Shown piece by piece: positions 53,301-57,950 of a stretch of 64,000 nt of DNA. Source of the DNA: Reticulitermes speratus (Eukaryota > Arthropoda > Insecta > Blattodea > Rhinotermitidae). The stretch's first letter is position 1, and every line of letters starts with the position of its first letter. The notes beneath the pieces were generated by a model. The model had not been told where the DNA came from. It worked only from the letters and a program-made list of their open reading frames with translations, and ran no database searches. The stretch covers positions 18,270,733-18,334,732 of the forward strand of contig JAJKFL010000039.1 of NCBI GenBank assembly GCA_021186555.1. Direction: 5' to 3'. A program made the position numbers and the translations under genes.

Positions 53301-56300
53301 CTTTGCTTATGATGCTAAAATTGACTATGACAAAAACTGAAATTTTCTATTATCATCCCAAATCATAATTGTAATAATTGTAATTATGTACTTGATATTA
53401 CACTTCTTATTAGAACTATATTACATGTCAAGGTTACTATCATAACTGATTGTATTTTCTTTCTTTTGACAATGTATATATTATATAGCTTTATTCTATT
53501 TTCACCGTGCATTTTTCGAGTATAAACAATGTTTTACACCAACTAAATTGCACTTGTTATAAAAACACTAAAATATTCTAAAACTGTTTGATAAAAAGCC
53601 CCGAAATGTTTCGGCTGTTTCGGAGTGATAAAGTAAGATTGGTGAGATAGGACGTTGATCATATACCTCTACAGAGGATTAACATATGTACGTGTTTTGA
53701 GAACAGACAGTTGTGACCCCCTGAGGATGGCTCATTAATGAGCCGAAACATGTCGGGGCTTTTTATCAAACAGTTTTAGAATATTTTAGCGTTTTTATGA
53801 CAAGTGCAATTTAGTTGGTGTAAAACATTGTTTATATTATATAGCTTATTAATTTATATGTTCATGACGAAATCCACATCCTGTCTTTTTGTCTTTGTGA
53901 CTTTATATATTGGATCTATGGATTGTAAATAAATGATGATGGTGATGATACTGGGCACAGAGCCAAGAAATCCACACAAAACACACACTCATTATGTAGG
54001 CTAATGTTTGATTCCATTAGCTGTCACATCAGTATCCATTTCCACATTTTAACAGCCTAAACCTTGTTTTGGCATATGAGGGGATGGTGAATACCAAGAT
54101 TGGAACACATGTTGACTATAAAATATCCCTACAGTAAATGAGGAAAATATTGTGTTCCAAACCCTGATCTTCAGAAGAGCTTATAAAAGCAGTTAGGCTT
54201 TATCATTCATGGAAACAGTCTTTATACAAAGATAACACTTCCAATATACCACACAGTAGCTACAGGTATGAACACCCCCCCCCCTCCCCCATCACTAAGA
54301 GTGTCCTTGCAGGACAGCCCTGGGGTCCCAAGCTGTAGCATGATATCCTCAATTCCAGCTACTAAGACTTATTTTGAAAACAAGCATGCTTATTAAATTT
54401 CACCACTATCAATATGATCTAATGGTGATTACCTCCAATTGTTGTTACATATAAAATAAACAAATTACACTGGTAATGTTTCTTCCAGTTACAACCACGT
54501 AAGCATCAAATAAGAGAATGATTACAGGTGGTGATATGGGAATAATGCATAAGGAAAGTCATACCCTGTTTTATTAATGGAGAGACCCCCATCCCACCAC
54601 CTTCCAAAAAAATATAAAAATAAAACTTTCAGATCAGATGAATATAAATATACTATGATATAAATAATACTAAATATACTCATGATGCCTGTTTTCCTTC
54701 AAATTCCTCAAACTATACAGTGAGGACAACAAAAGGTATAAATGAGTAATTACACAATTACTGAATTTTGTGATCTATTACTGTGTATAATTTCCATTTC
54801 ACAGATATTCCATCAATGGTGATAAAAGAATCTTCTCTGCGGGTATCCCCAAATGGAAATGAAATCTACACCTTTGCCTTAGTGGACAAAAGCCATACCA
54901 CATATGGAAGCACTAGCTACCTCCATGGAGTTCTTCTTGACAAGATAACAGCTCTTCAGGTAGTCATAAAATTCCCTGCATTTTATGGAACCCGCAAGGG
55001 CATACTGTGCTCACAAAAGCCTGCCAACTGCCCCTATCCTGAGCCAGATTAATCCAGTCCATGCCCTCCCAGCCTACTTATTTACGATCCACTTTAACAT
55101 TATCCTCCCATCTACACCTAGATCTTGTAAGTGGTCTCTTTCATGTATCCCCACCAAAAGCCTATATGAATTTATCTTTTCTCCCATATATGCAATGTAC
55201 CGAGTCAATCTCATCCTCCTTGATTTGATCACCCTAATAACATTTTGTGAGGAGAAAAAATCATGAAGTTCTTCATTATAAACTTTTCTCCAGCCTCATA
55301 TTACTTCTTCCTGCTTAGGCTCAAAATCGTCTTCAGCACCCTCTCAAAACCCCTCAGTCTATGCTCCTCCCTTAATGCGAAGGGCCAATTTTCAAACCCA
55401 TACCAAACAACAGGCAAAATTATAGTTAAGCATATTTTAACAGTTATGTTTTTTGGCAGCAAACACGAAGACAAAAGATTCTGGAATGAATAGTAGCAGG
55501 AAGTCCCTGAATTTCATCTGCTCTTAATTTCTTCATGCATACAATTTCGATCTGTTAGTATCATTCCCAAATATTTATGCAGGCACTATACAAACAATAA
55601 TAAACACCTCACTAGTATGGGTACTGCAGTCTGCTGGCAAGTAATGTAAAATACATCAAAATATTTGTGTGAACATATAAACGCAATTAATATACGACAC
55701 TATTGTGTGTATTCTTCTGTTGTAAAAATATTAATGTACTGACTTCTGTATCAGTCACTAAATTACATTTTGTTGACAACAGTGTAAAGAGCCAGAAGAT
55801 GGCTTGTAGCAAAAACAGAGTGGAGGCTGATTTACCAGACAGGGCAGAGATTCTTCCTAAAGTTGGGGAGGAAACAGAATCTCCAGCTGTAATTCCCATA
55901 CTTCTCTGGGTTTTAGATTCATCTGCTCTATTATAATAATCTACATGCATTAAGAAAACAACGCACAAGCCAACTTACAAAATAGCTTAGAAATTCCGGG
56001 TTTCAACGTGACCAAGGTGAGCAATGAAAACCAAAAATTACATTTTAAAAAGCAATTCACAAATAGGGGATACACATTATTCCCCACCTAAAAGTCAGTG
56101 TTTACAGTTCTTCAATCACAAACTCTTAAAATACTCTCATTTCATACTACATCATATACCAGCAGTTATTTGGCAAAATTTAACAGAGAGTCTGCATTCC
56201 GTCTAAGAAAAGCTCACACCTGTAAAGAATGATGTAGGACTAAAGGTCCCAGGTTCCTACAGCATACCATGCGAGTGTTAAATGTACCTAGTGCAGACAG

Positions 56301-57213
56301 ATGAATCCAAATGTAATATGCCCTGCATTCACACTTGTATGAACTCGACAAATCTGCAGTTTACAAACATAGCAGTAACATATGGCATCGAGGTTCTTTT
56401 ATCAGCTTATATGAACCAACTTACTAAAGGTGATATATACATGACTACACCCAAATATCATAATTACATATGAAGCTTCAAACTATATCAAACATGGAAC
56501 TCCAAAAGAGAAGTACTATCAGAACTAAGCACTAAATCTACCCAACATGCTACAGCACTGCCCTGGGACAGTCAGCTTAAATAAGGATGGAAAAGACTAC
56601 TCAACAGACGAAGGATCATTCTCCACATCAAGCAACAGGTTACTAGACCAACAGCATGTGTATAAATGCTCAATACCACTCTGTCCTCCCATTGCCTAAC
56701 ATGCCAATAAAGGAACAAACACTGCATGCCTCAACTAATAAACATTCATTCAGTCATTTATTCATTCACTCATTATGGCCACTTTCCACACCAACACAGA
56801 CAACAGAGAAGGCATGTCAAAAACGTGGGTTTTTCATGGCCCACAAGCATTTCAGTGCCTATAAAACATGATTATGTTACATTAACTGATATTTTTGTAG
56901 ATTATTATTTTGATAATTCTTGGCATTAAAGTGTGCATGCCTTACTGTAACAATTATGTATCAACAGAACATTACCATACAACAAATATGAGAATATAAA
57001 GTATACCTAAAAAAACTGTTATAACATCTGGTCCAGATGGTGCCTATCACCATACACAACCATGGAAGTGTATGAAAATTAACACATGTAATTAAAAAAT
57101 GGTGGCAAGTAGTCAATTTTGTGCACACCAAGAAGATGTAACTGATACTAACTTGCTACACTGTTACGTGGAGTAAATGCCAAGATATTGGGATGTCCAC
57201 TTGGTTGGGCCAT
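17240..57213 (-). CDS. Sec24AB: Sec24A/B-type COPII coat protein, 20 coding exons
   Basis: Sec24 pairs with Sec23 in the inner COPII coat and selects cargo at ER exit sites. I joined 20 exons by reading GT-AG borders; the sum is 3750 nt, divisible by three, giving 1249 residues plus TGA, close to vertebrate SEC24B. Order: Pro/Gln/Ser-rich disordered N-terminus (about 1-535); zinc finger with Cys587, 590, 608 and 611 (VRCRSC and KCNLC); vWA-like trunk from [11 protein letters not shown] (654) to about 900; beta-barrel and helical region (about 905-1105); gelsolin-like repeat near 1120-1200; C-terminal [17 protein letters not shown]. Phrases such as [17 protein letters not shown] and [16 protein letters not shown] fit the A/B rather than the C/D subfamily. 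Exon 1 is the least certain part; extra 5' exons are possible. Introns total about 36 kb and are full of transposons. Confidence 0.95.
17352..19131 (-). other. Sec24 introns 19 and 18 (17352-17861; 17966-19131)
   Basis: No mobile element identified with confidence. Intron 18 contains a short open stretch near 18775-18897 ([17 protein letters not shown] and [11 protein letters not shown] in plus orientation) that looks repeat-derived but is not placed. Confidence 0.5.
17862..17965 (-). CDS. Sec24AB: Sec24 exon 19
   Basis: Encodes [20 protein letters not shown] and PYQTMLHII. Acceptor GTGTTTAG|TAT, donor ATCAG|GTAATA. Too short to stand out as an ORF; identified by phase and by alignment to the C-terminal part of SEC24B. 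Confidence 0.93.
19132..19335 (-). CDS. Sec24AB: Sec24 exon 18: gelsolin-like repeat
   Basis: 68 whole codons: [20 protein letters not shown], then [20 protein letters not shown] and [11 protein letters not shown], ending IPEEM. Acceptor CGCACGCAG|AGT, donor GAAATG|GTAAGA. An open frame continues on both sides but past good splice sites. Confidence 0.95.
19336..19964 (-). other. Sec24 intron 17 with poly-C and (CA)n tract
   Basis: A C run followed by (AC)n lies at 19646-19688. No other feature seen. Confidence 0.6.
19965..20102 (-). CDS. Sec24AB: Sec24 exon 17
   Basis: Encodes [20 protein letters not shown] through YPVHCLDDK; 46 whole codons. The motif FRTG.STRLDDR is typical of Sec24. Acceptor ATTATAG|GTA, donor GACAAG|GTAAGA. 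Confidence 0.96.
20455..20790 (+). pseudogene. RTE-like LINE 3' fragment in Sec24 intron 16
   Basis: Plus-strand fragments across frames read [24 protein letters not shown] and [20 protein letters not shown]. They follow the C-terminal series of a common insect RTE-like/BovB-like element (RWxGHVARMGE..., GKPEGKRPLGRP, WIHLAQDRDRWRALVNxVMN). Strongly decayed. The rest of intron 16 (20103-20454 and 20791-21534) shows nothing I can name. Confidence 0.55.
21535..21710 (-). CDS. Sec24AB: Sec24 exon 16: helical domain
   Basis: Encodes [20 protein letters not shown] and [17 protein letters not shown]. Acceptor ATTTTCAG|CTG, donor AAATAT|GTGAGT. Confidence 0.95.
21711..22112 (-). other. Sec24 intron 15
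   Basis: AT-rich; no feature recognised. Confidence 0.5.
22113..22223 (-). CDS. Sec24AB: Sec24 exon 15
   Basis: Encodes [19 protein letters not shown] through [11 protein letters not shown]. Acceptor TTTTTCAG|GTG, donor ATGG|GTAAGG. Beta-barrel to helical transition. Confidence 0.95.
22515..22710 (-). repeat. tRNA-derived SINE copy B in Sec24 intron 14
   Basis: Read on minus from about 22708: GGATAGCATAGTC resembles a tRNA A box and GGGTTTGAATCCTGG a B box about 50 nt later, followed by a body ending in the shared GGGGCCCACCCAGCCTCC segment also seen at 3.95-4.18 kb. This is the structure of a tRNA-headed SINE. It lies in sense with Sec24. The rest of intron 14 (22224-23102) shows nothing notable. 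Confidence 0.7.
23103..23278 (-). CDS. Sec24AB: Sec24 exon 14
   Basis: Encodes [20 protein letters not shown] and [18 protein letters not shown], ending LLYTSSK. Beta-barrel region. Acceptor CATTTCAG|GGG, donor CAAAG|GTATAT. Confidence 0.96.
23279..25636 (-). other. Sec24 introns 13 and 12 (23279-23835; 23990-25636)
   Basis: No mobile element recognised. A repeated 30-nt block (ACTAATAAARTCTTTTACCAGAGTGAAACTT type, near 25570-25632) abuts the donor of exon 12 as a short tandem duplication. Confidence 0.5.
23836..23989 (-). CDS. Sec24AB: Sec24 exon 13
   Basis: Encodes [20 protein letters not shown] and [18 protein letters not shown], the end of the trunk and entry to the beta-barrel. Acceptor GTATTAG|CTGG, donor CAG|GTATGG. 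Confidence 0.96.
25637..25862 (-). CDS. Sec24AB: Sec24 exon 12
   Basis: Encodes [20 protein letters not shown], then SAREDPSQR and [20 protein letters not shown] in the trunk domain. Acceptor CATTACAG|GCC, donor CTTT|GTAAGT. A short direct repeat just outside the donor duplicates about 30 bases of the exon-intron border (near 25575-25640). Confidence 0.96.
26862..26903 (-). ncRNA. Damaged hammerhead-like motif, left arm (sense to Sec24)
   Basis: CTGAAGA at 26899-26893, extra C, stem II GGAAG/CTTTC with a 9-nt loop, then AAAA instead of GAAA (26872-26869) and GTC (26868-26866). The change of the invariant G before AAA, and poor stem I pairing, should inactivate it. Confidence 0.45.
27000..27042 (+). 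ncRNA. Hammerhead ribozyme-like motif, right arm (antisense to Sec24)
   Basis: Stem I TCAC (27000-27003) with GTGA (27039-27042); core CTGAAGA 27004-27010; one extra C; stem II AGAAG (27012-27016) with CTTCT (27026-27030), 9-nt loop; GAAA 27031-27034; triplet GTC 27036-27038. Stem III is almost absent (one A-T pair), which would need dimerisation or tertiary help for activity. Confidence 0.6.
28056..28213 (-). CDS. Sec24AB: Sec24 exon 11
   Basis: Encodes [20 protein letters not shown] through [13 protein letters not shown] in the trunk domain. It lies beyond the 6.3-kb, transposon-filled intron 10, yet joins exon 10 in phase (D split as G|AT). Donor CTTATG|GTCAGT. Confidence 0.96.
28214..28985 (-). 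other. Sec24 intron 10, part next to exon 11
   Basis: No feature recognised before the LINE 3' end at 28986. Confidence 0.5.
29613..30927 (-). pseudogene. LINE reverse transcriptase (downstream half, frameshifted)
   Basis: Continues the ORF after the Tigger. RT blocks: [58 protein letters not shown], then a single-base loss near 30183 and a gain near 30112, and then [15 protein letters not shown] and [11 protein letters not shown]. Only these small indels break it, so the copy is fairly young. Confidence 0.85.
30930..32398 (+). mobile_element. Tigger/pogo-like DNA transposon nested in the LINE
   Basis: 1469 bp with terminal inverted repeats CAGTGAAACCTCTATCCATCG and its complement, flanked by TA on both sides (30928-30929; 32399-32400). 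Removal with one TA rejoins the host LINE frame exactly. Inner inverted segments near both ends are rich in GTTCCCG/CGTATGTATCGTTC. Confidence 0.93.
31142..32111 (+). pseudogene. Tigger-like transposase, N-terminal HTH deleted
   Basis: Starts in the CENP-B-like HTH ([19 protein letters not shown]), then [38 protein letters not shown] (first Asp), a stop at 31426-31428, [25 protein letters not shown] (second Asp), a frameshift near 31660, [20 protein letters not shown] (third Asp) and an acidic C-terminus ([16 protein letters not shown]). DDE residues are present but one stop, one frameshift and loss of the first HTH make it non-functional. Confidence 0.85.
32399..33492 (-). CDS. LINE endonuclease and pre-RT segment (upstream half of split ORF)
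   Basis: Open without stop from 33492 down to the Tigger border at 32399. Endonuclease signatures: TEHHM with catalytic-type Glu, [18 protein letters not shown] (normally GDFN), DNIFID and SDHEAQL with the catalytic His. The linker [20 protein letters not shown] is the usual W(M/I)TxGI element before RT. It runs to [10 protein letters not shown] and continues on the other side of the Tigger as FLSVAEKI. Confidence 0.85.
34170..34440 (-). pseudogene. RTE-like LINE 3' fragment in Sec24 intron 10
   Basis: Minus-strand frame reads [39 protein letters not shown] and RIGTSVTML, the same 3' module as at 20.5 kb and 55 kb. It ends at the sequence AAATTCCCTGCATTTTA also present in the 55-kb copy. Just 3' on plus are (AACT)n and (CCTA)n-like tracts (34040-34120). 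Confidence 0.65.
34471..34702 (-). CDS. Sec24AB: Sec24 exon 10: start of the trunk domain
   Basis: Encodes [19 protein letters not shown] and [20 protein letters not shown], followed by SVHFYNL. This is the first part of the vWA-like trunk fold that packs against Sec23. The residue after LLDVS is Q, where the vertebrate protein has H. Donor GATG|GTATGT. Confidence 0.97.
35657..35766 (-). CDS. Sec24AB: Sec24 exon 9
   Basis: Encodes [20 protein letters not shown] and [10 protein letters not shown], the linker between zinc finger and trunk. Acceptor TTTGTAG|TTCC, donor ATATG|GTAAGT. Confidence 0.95.
37201..37327 (-). CDS. Sec24AB: Sec24 exon 8: zinc finger
   Basis: Contains [14 protein letters not shown] and [12 protein letters not shown]. 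Four cysteines in two CxxC pairs (residues 587, 590, 608, 611) form the zinc finger known to support the Sec23 contact. Acceptor GTATTTCAG|CAC, donor GAAC|GTATGT. Confidence 0.97.
38350..38452 (-). CDS. Sec24AB: Sec24 exon 7
   Basis: Encodes [20 protein letters not shown] and the following [14 protein letters not shown], the start of the conserved core just before the zinc finger. Donor AAAT|GTAAGT. Phase agrees with both neighbours. Confidence 0.94.
38453..39456 (-). other. Sec24 intron 6, part next to exon 7
   Basis: No feature recognised up to the mariner border. The other parts of intron 6 (41961-42627 and 42668-43542) also show nothing I can name. Confidence 0.5.
39457..40746 (+). mobile_element. 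mariner (DD34D) element in Sec24 intron 6
   Basis: Terminal inverted repeats contain TTCAAATTTAAACGAG at 39466-39481 and its complement at 40725-40740, next to TA at both sides. The body is about 1.29 kb, a normal mariner size. Antisense to Sec24. Confidence 0.88.
39560..40675 (+). pseudogene. mariner transposase, DD34D triad kept, frames broken
   Basis: HTH part: [49 protein letters not shown]. Catalytic part: [11 protein letters not shown] (first Asp codon 40097-40099), [13 protein letters not shown] (40379-40381), [17 protein letters not shown] (Asp 40484-40486, 34 residues after the second). C-terminus [19 protein letters not shown] and stop. Stops near 39895 and 40055 and frameshifts near 40060-40250 disable it. 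Confidence 0.88.
40880..41960 (-). pseudogene. Second, older mariner remnant, opposite strand
   Basis: Minus strand: [20 protein letters not shown] and [18 protein letters not shown] (HTH/linker region, 41916-41713), VMKHGTFRT near 41510, [33 protein letters not shown] (second Asp region), [13 protein letters not shown] and FEEPQIF (third Asp region). Different subfamily from its neighbour and more decayed. The lower end near 40881 reads CAAGGTGTGATGAGTAAGTT, a likely TIR; I could not find its partner. Confidence 0.75.
42628..42667 (-). ncRNA. Hammerhead-like motif in Sec24 intron 6, sense strand
   Basis: CTGATGA at 42666-42660, extra C, stem II AGAAG/CTTCT with a 9-nt loop CAGAGCCAG, GAAA at 42639-42636, U, loop ATAT, then GTT as possible triplet. 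Same family as the 26.9-kb motif. Stem I pairs poorly (first pair C-U), so cleavage is doubtful. Confidence 0.45.
43543..43658 (-). CDS. Sec24AB: Sec24 exon 6
   Basis: Encodes [20 protein letters not shown] through FLDSVNCSP. This corresponds to the QERNILP...NCSPD stretch that leads into the conserved core of vertebrate SEC24B. Acceptor TTTTTGCAG|GGG, donor CCTGA|GTAAGT. Confidence 0.92.
43659..45435 (-). other. Sec24 intron 5
   Basis: AT-rich sequence; no repeat or coding motif recognised. Confidence 0.5.
45436..45519 (-). CDS. Sec24AB: Sec24 exon 5, with tandem NAGNAG acceptor
   Basis: Encodes [12 protein letters not shown] through MGFNKIW. The acceptor reads CAGCAG|AGG, so two acceptors three bases apart (exon end at 45519 or 45516) both keep frame and differ by one glutamine. 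Donor TGG|GTAAGT. Confidence 0.85.
46256..46429 (+). mobile_element. 174-bp MITE, copy 1, Sec24 intron 4
   Basis: Ends CAGTAGAACC...GGGTTCTACTG, flanked by TA at 46254-46255 and 46430-46431. Internally it repeats AAGAAGTC-type motifs. TA duplication and CAGT ends suggest a pogo/Tigger-mobilised MITE. No coding capacity. Confidence 0.92.
47125..47298 (-). mobile_element. 174-bp MITE, copy 2, inverted relative to copy 1
   Basis: Reverse complement of copy 1 at the same length; I count about six mismatches. Flanked by TA at 47123-47124 and 47299-47300. The two copies lie 695 bp apart in opposite orientation in the same intron. Confidence 0.92.
47810..48951 (-). CDS. Sec24AB: Sec24 exon 4, large disordered N-terminal exon
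   Basis: An 1142-nt exon rich in Ser, Pro, Gln and Gly, starting [20 protein letters not shown] and ending GKRYPQQ at CAG|GTGAGT. It covers residues about 93-473. Similar low-complexity N-termini occur in Sec24A/B proteins and vary between species. It is open in one frame throughout. Confidence 0.93.
48952..50166 (-). other. Sec24 intron 3 with (GT)n/(GTAT)n tract
   Basis: A GAGT/GT/GTAT simple repeat lies at 49900-49952. No mobile element identified with confidence. Confidence 0.5.
50167..50193 (-). CDS. Sec24AB: Sec24 exon 3: in-frame 27-nt microexon
   Basis: A T-rich tract and AG precede GACATTATT, and CAAG|GTAAGG follows. The 27 nt add nine residues (GHYLQAYIQ with the split codon) and keep the frame; exon 2 can also join exon 4 directly in the same phase, so it is a natural cassette exon. 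Too short for an ORF search; supported by two good splice sites and phase agreement only. Confidence 0.6.
50516..50704 (-). CDS. Sec24AB: Sec24 exon 2
   Basis: Pro/Gly/Ser-rich segment of the disordered N-terminus ([13 protein letters not shown]... through [10 protein letters not shown]), residues about 21-84. Acceptor TTGACAG|CTCAAGG, donor CCAG|GTTTGT. It ends one base into a glycine codon, which either the microexon or exon 4 can complete. Confidence 0.85.
51012..51390 (-). mobile_element. pogo-derived MITE in Sec24 intron 1
   Basis: Ends CCGTATTTTTCGG and its complement, flanked by TA (51010-51011; 51391-51392). A second CCGTATTTTTCGG starts at 51287, so the last 104 bp form a complete short MITE by themselves. 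On the minus strand just before the internal copy the frame [18 protein letters not shown] plus stop (about 51255-51205) resembles the acidic C-terminus of pogo/Tigger transposases, suggesting an internally deleted autonomous parent. Confidence 0.8.
51482..51535. repeat. Short inverted repeat (24-bp arms, 6-nt loop)
   Basis: TGTGGATGATTTAGGAGTTT and four more bases pair with 51512-51535 with two mismatches around the loop AGTACC. Could be a cruciform or a small hairpin in the intron 1 RNA. Confidence 0.75.
53033..53136 (+). mobile_element. 104-bp retroposon insert with 12-bp target duplication
   Basis: ACTATTACAATT occurs at 53021-53032 and again at 53137-53148 around a GC-richer block ending in (AACT)n. 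Target duplication plus simple-repeat tail indicates a short SINE or 5'-truncated LINE 3' end inserted into the LINE ORF. The parent element is not identified. Confidence 0.85.
53521..53833. repeat. Foldback repeat inside the intron 1 LINE
   Basis: Left arm 53521-53616 and right arm 53738-53833 are inverted copies (about three mismatches in 96) around a 121-bp centre. The LINE 3' UTR sequence TATTATATAGCTT flanks the insertion on both sides (about 53479 and 53834), a possible target duplication with 40 extra bases. The right side carries an intact hammerhead-like motif; the left has lost its 5' half. Confidence 0.88.
53717..53758 (+). ncRNA. Hammerhead ribozyme motif (antisense to Sec24)
   Basis: Stem I CCCC (53717-53720) with GGGG (53755-53758); core CTGAGGA 53721-53727; one extra T; stem II GGCTCA (53729-53734) with TGAGCC (53739-53744) and TTAA loop; GAAA 53745-53748; C-G pair with a two-base loop; canonical triplet GTC 53752-53754. 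All invariant hammerhead positions are present; position 7 is G, where any base is allowed. Confidence 0.75.
54940..55560 (-). pseudogene. RTE-like LINE 3' fragment in Sec24 intron 1
   Basis: Minus strand reads [50 protein letters not shown] and [10 protein letters not shown], the same module as at 34.2 kb and 20.5 kb, with stops. It lies in sense with Sec24. Confidence 0.65.
55561..57152 (-). other. Sec24 intron 1, part next to exon 1
   Basis: No feature recognised. The small intervals 50705-51011, 51536-52029 and 53951-54939 of intron 1 also show no named feature except a C run at 54277-54291. Confidence 0.5.
57153..57213 (-). CDS. Sec24AB: Sec24 exon 1 (putative start exon)
   Basis: Opens with [17 protein letters not shown] after an ATG at 57213-57211. 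The donor CAA|GTTAGT leaves one base, matching the phase required by exon 2; a second possible donor, ACA|GTGTAG, has the same phase and would shorten the exon by two codons. No in-frame stop separates it from exon 2 after splicing. Low complexity and lack of conserved domain make this exon provisional; a small extra exon in the 6.4-kb intron 1 cannot be excluded. Confidence 0.55.
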
Positions 57214-57950
57214 TCCTTTTGTCTTCTTGAGACCTGTAACTGTTAATATCAGGTGTCTATAAGTGACTTTGGTTATAATATATAAACTAAACTGGGTCAA
57301 GGTTAGTACAGGTTATTAAAGTGTGACAACAATTGATAAGGTTGGTTGTGAAAGTGCGACAGGATTAACGCACTTATATGACAATCCATCTGACAGGTTC
57401 GTATACAGTTATTATTATTTCTATTAGTTAACACTTCGTTGGTCAGTGAAAATGTTTCTCAGTATTGAATCGTCGAATTCCGAACACGAATAAGTAGAAC
57501 AGCATTTGTCATACAAGTGCTACGTGAGGGCGGACTTCGAAATTTGTAACTCTGGTCATTTTAGTTTGAATTAGCAAAGTACCAAACCTGTAATCCCTGA
57601 CAAACCGTAGCACTTCGCATCACTTCAATTCAGCAAATCTGAGAAAGATCTATCCTATACATATGCAGCTGCATTTTGCATCATCATCACCAATTCGACT
57701 ACCGAAAAAGACAACTTACGGACTACTTAAAATCGATTCTCACTAATCGTTACGCTACTAATAACTTACAGCTTATTTACATGCCCAAGCTTCCACAAGT
57801 TTTACTTAAAACTCGTGTTAGGTTTCTACATTCACATTTTCTCTCATCACGACACATCGGATTCTGACTTGTTATCGGAAATCGTCACACATTACGTGGC
57901 ACCGTTCCCACAGTCCATTGCGAAAATGTATGGCCCTTGGCCTTACAGCT
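57214..57950 (-). promoter_or_regulatory. Probable Sec24 5' UTR and promoter region
   Basis: This stretch upstream of the putative start codon looks richer in CG dinucleotides than the rest of the window (for example GCGACAGG, TCGTCGAATTCCGAACACG, GAGGGCGGACTTCG, read on plus). Unmethylated promoters keep CG in CG-depleted genomes, so this fits a housekeeping promoter. No TATA box or initiator can be fixed by eye. Confidence 0.4.

Larger units (their letters stand above)
52030..53950 (+). mobile_element. 5'-truncated jockey-like LINE in Sec24 intron 1
   Basis: Begins inside RT ([20 protein letters not shown]), then [52 protein letters not shown], a poly-G frameshift at about 52770-52786, [15 protein letters not shown], a second frameshift near 52862, [20 protein letters not shown], and [20 protein letters not shown] after an insertion. 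3' end GGATCTATGGATTGTAAATA and a GATGAT-type tail at 53930-53950. Antisense to Sec24. Interrupted at 53033-53136 and 53521-53833. Confidence 0.87.

Noticed and set aside
54783-55266. Plus-strand open frames reading [12 protein letters not shown] and similar
   Set aside because: They are the antisense of an RTE-like LINE 3' end; the meaningful frame is on the minus strand.
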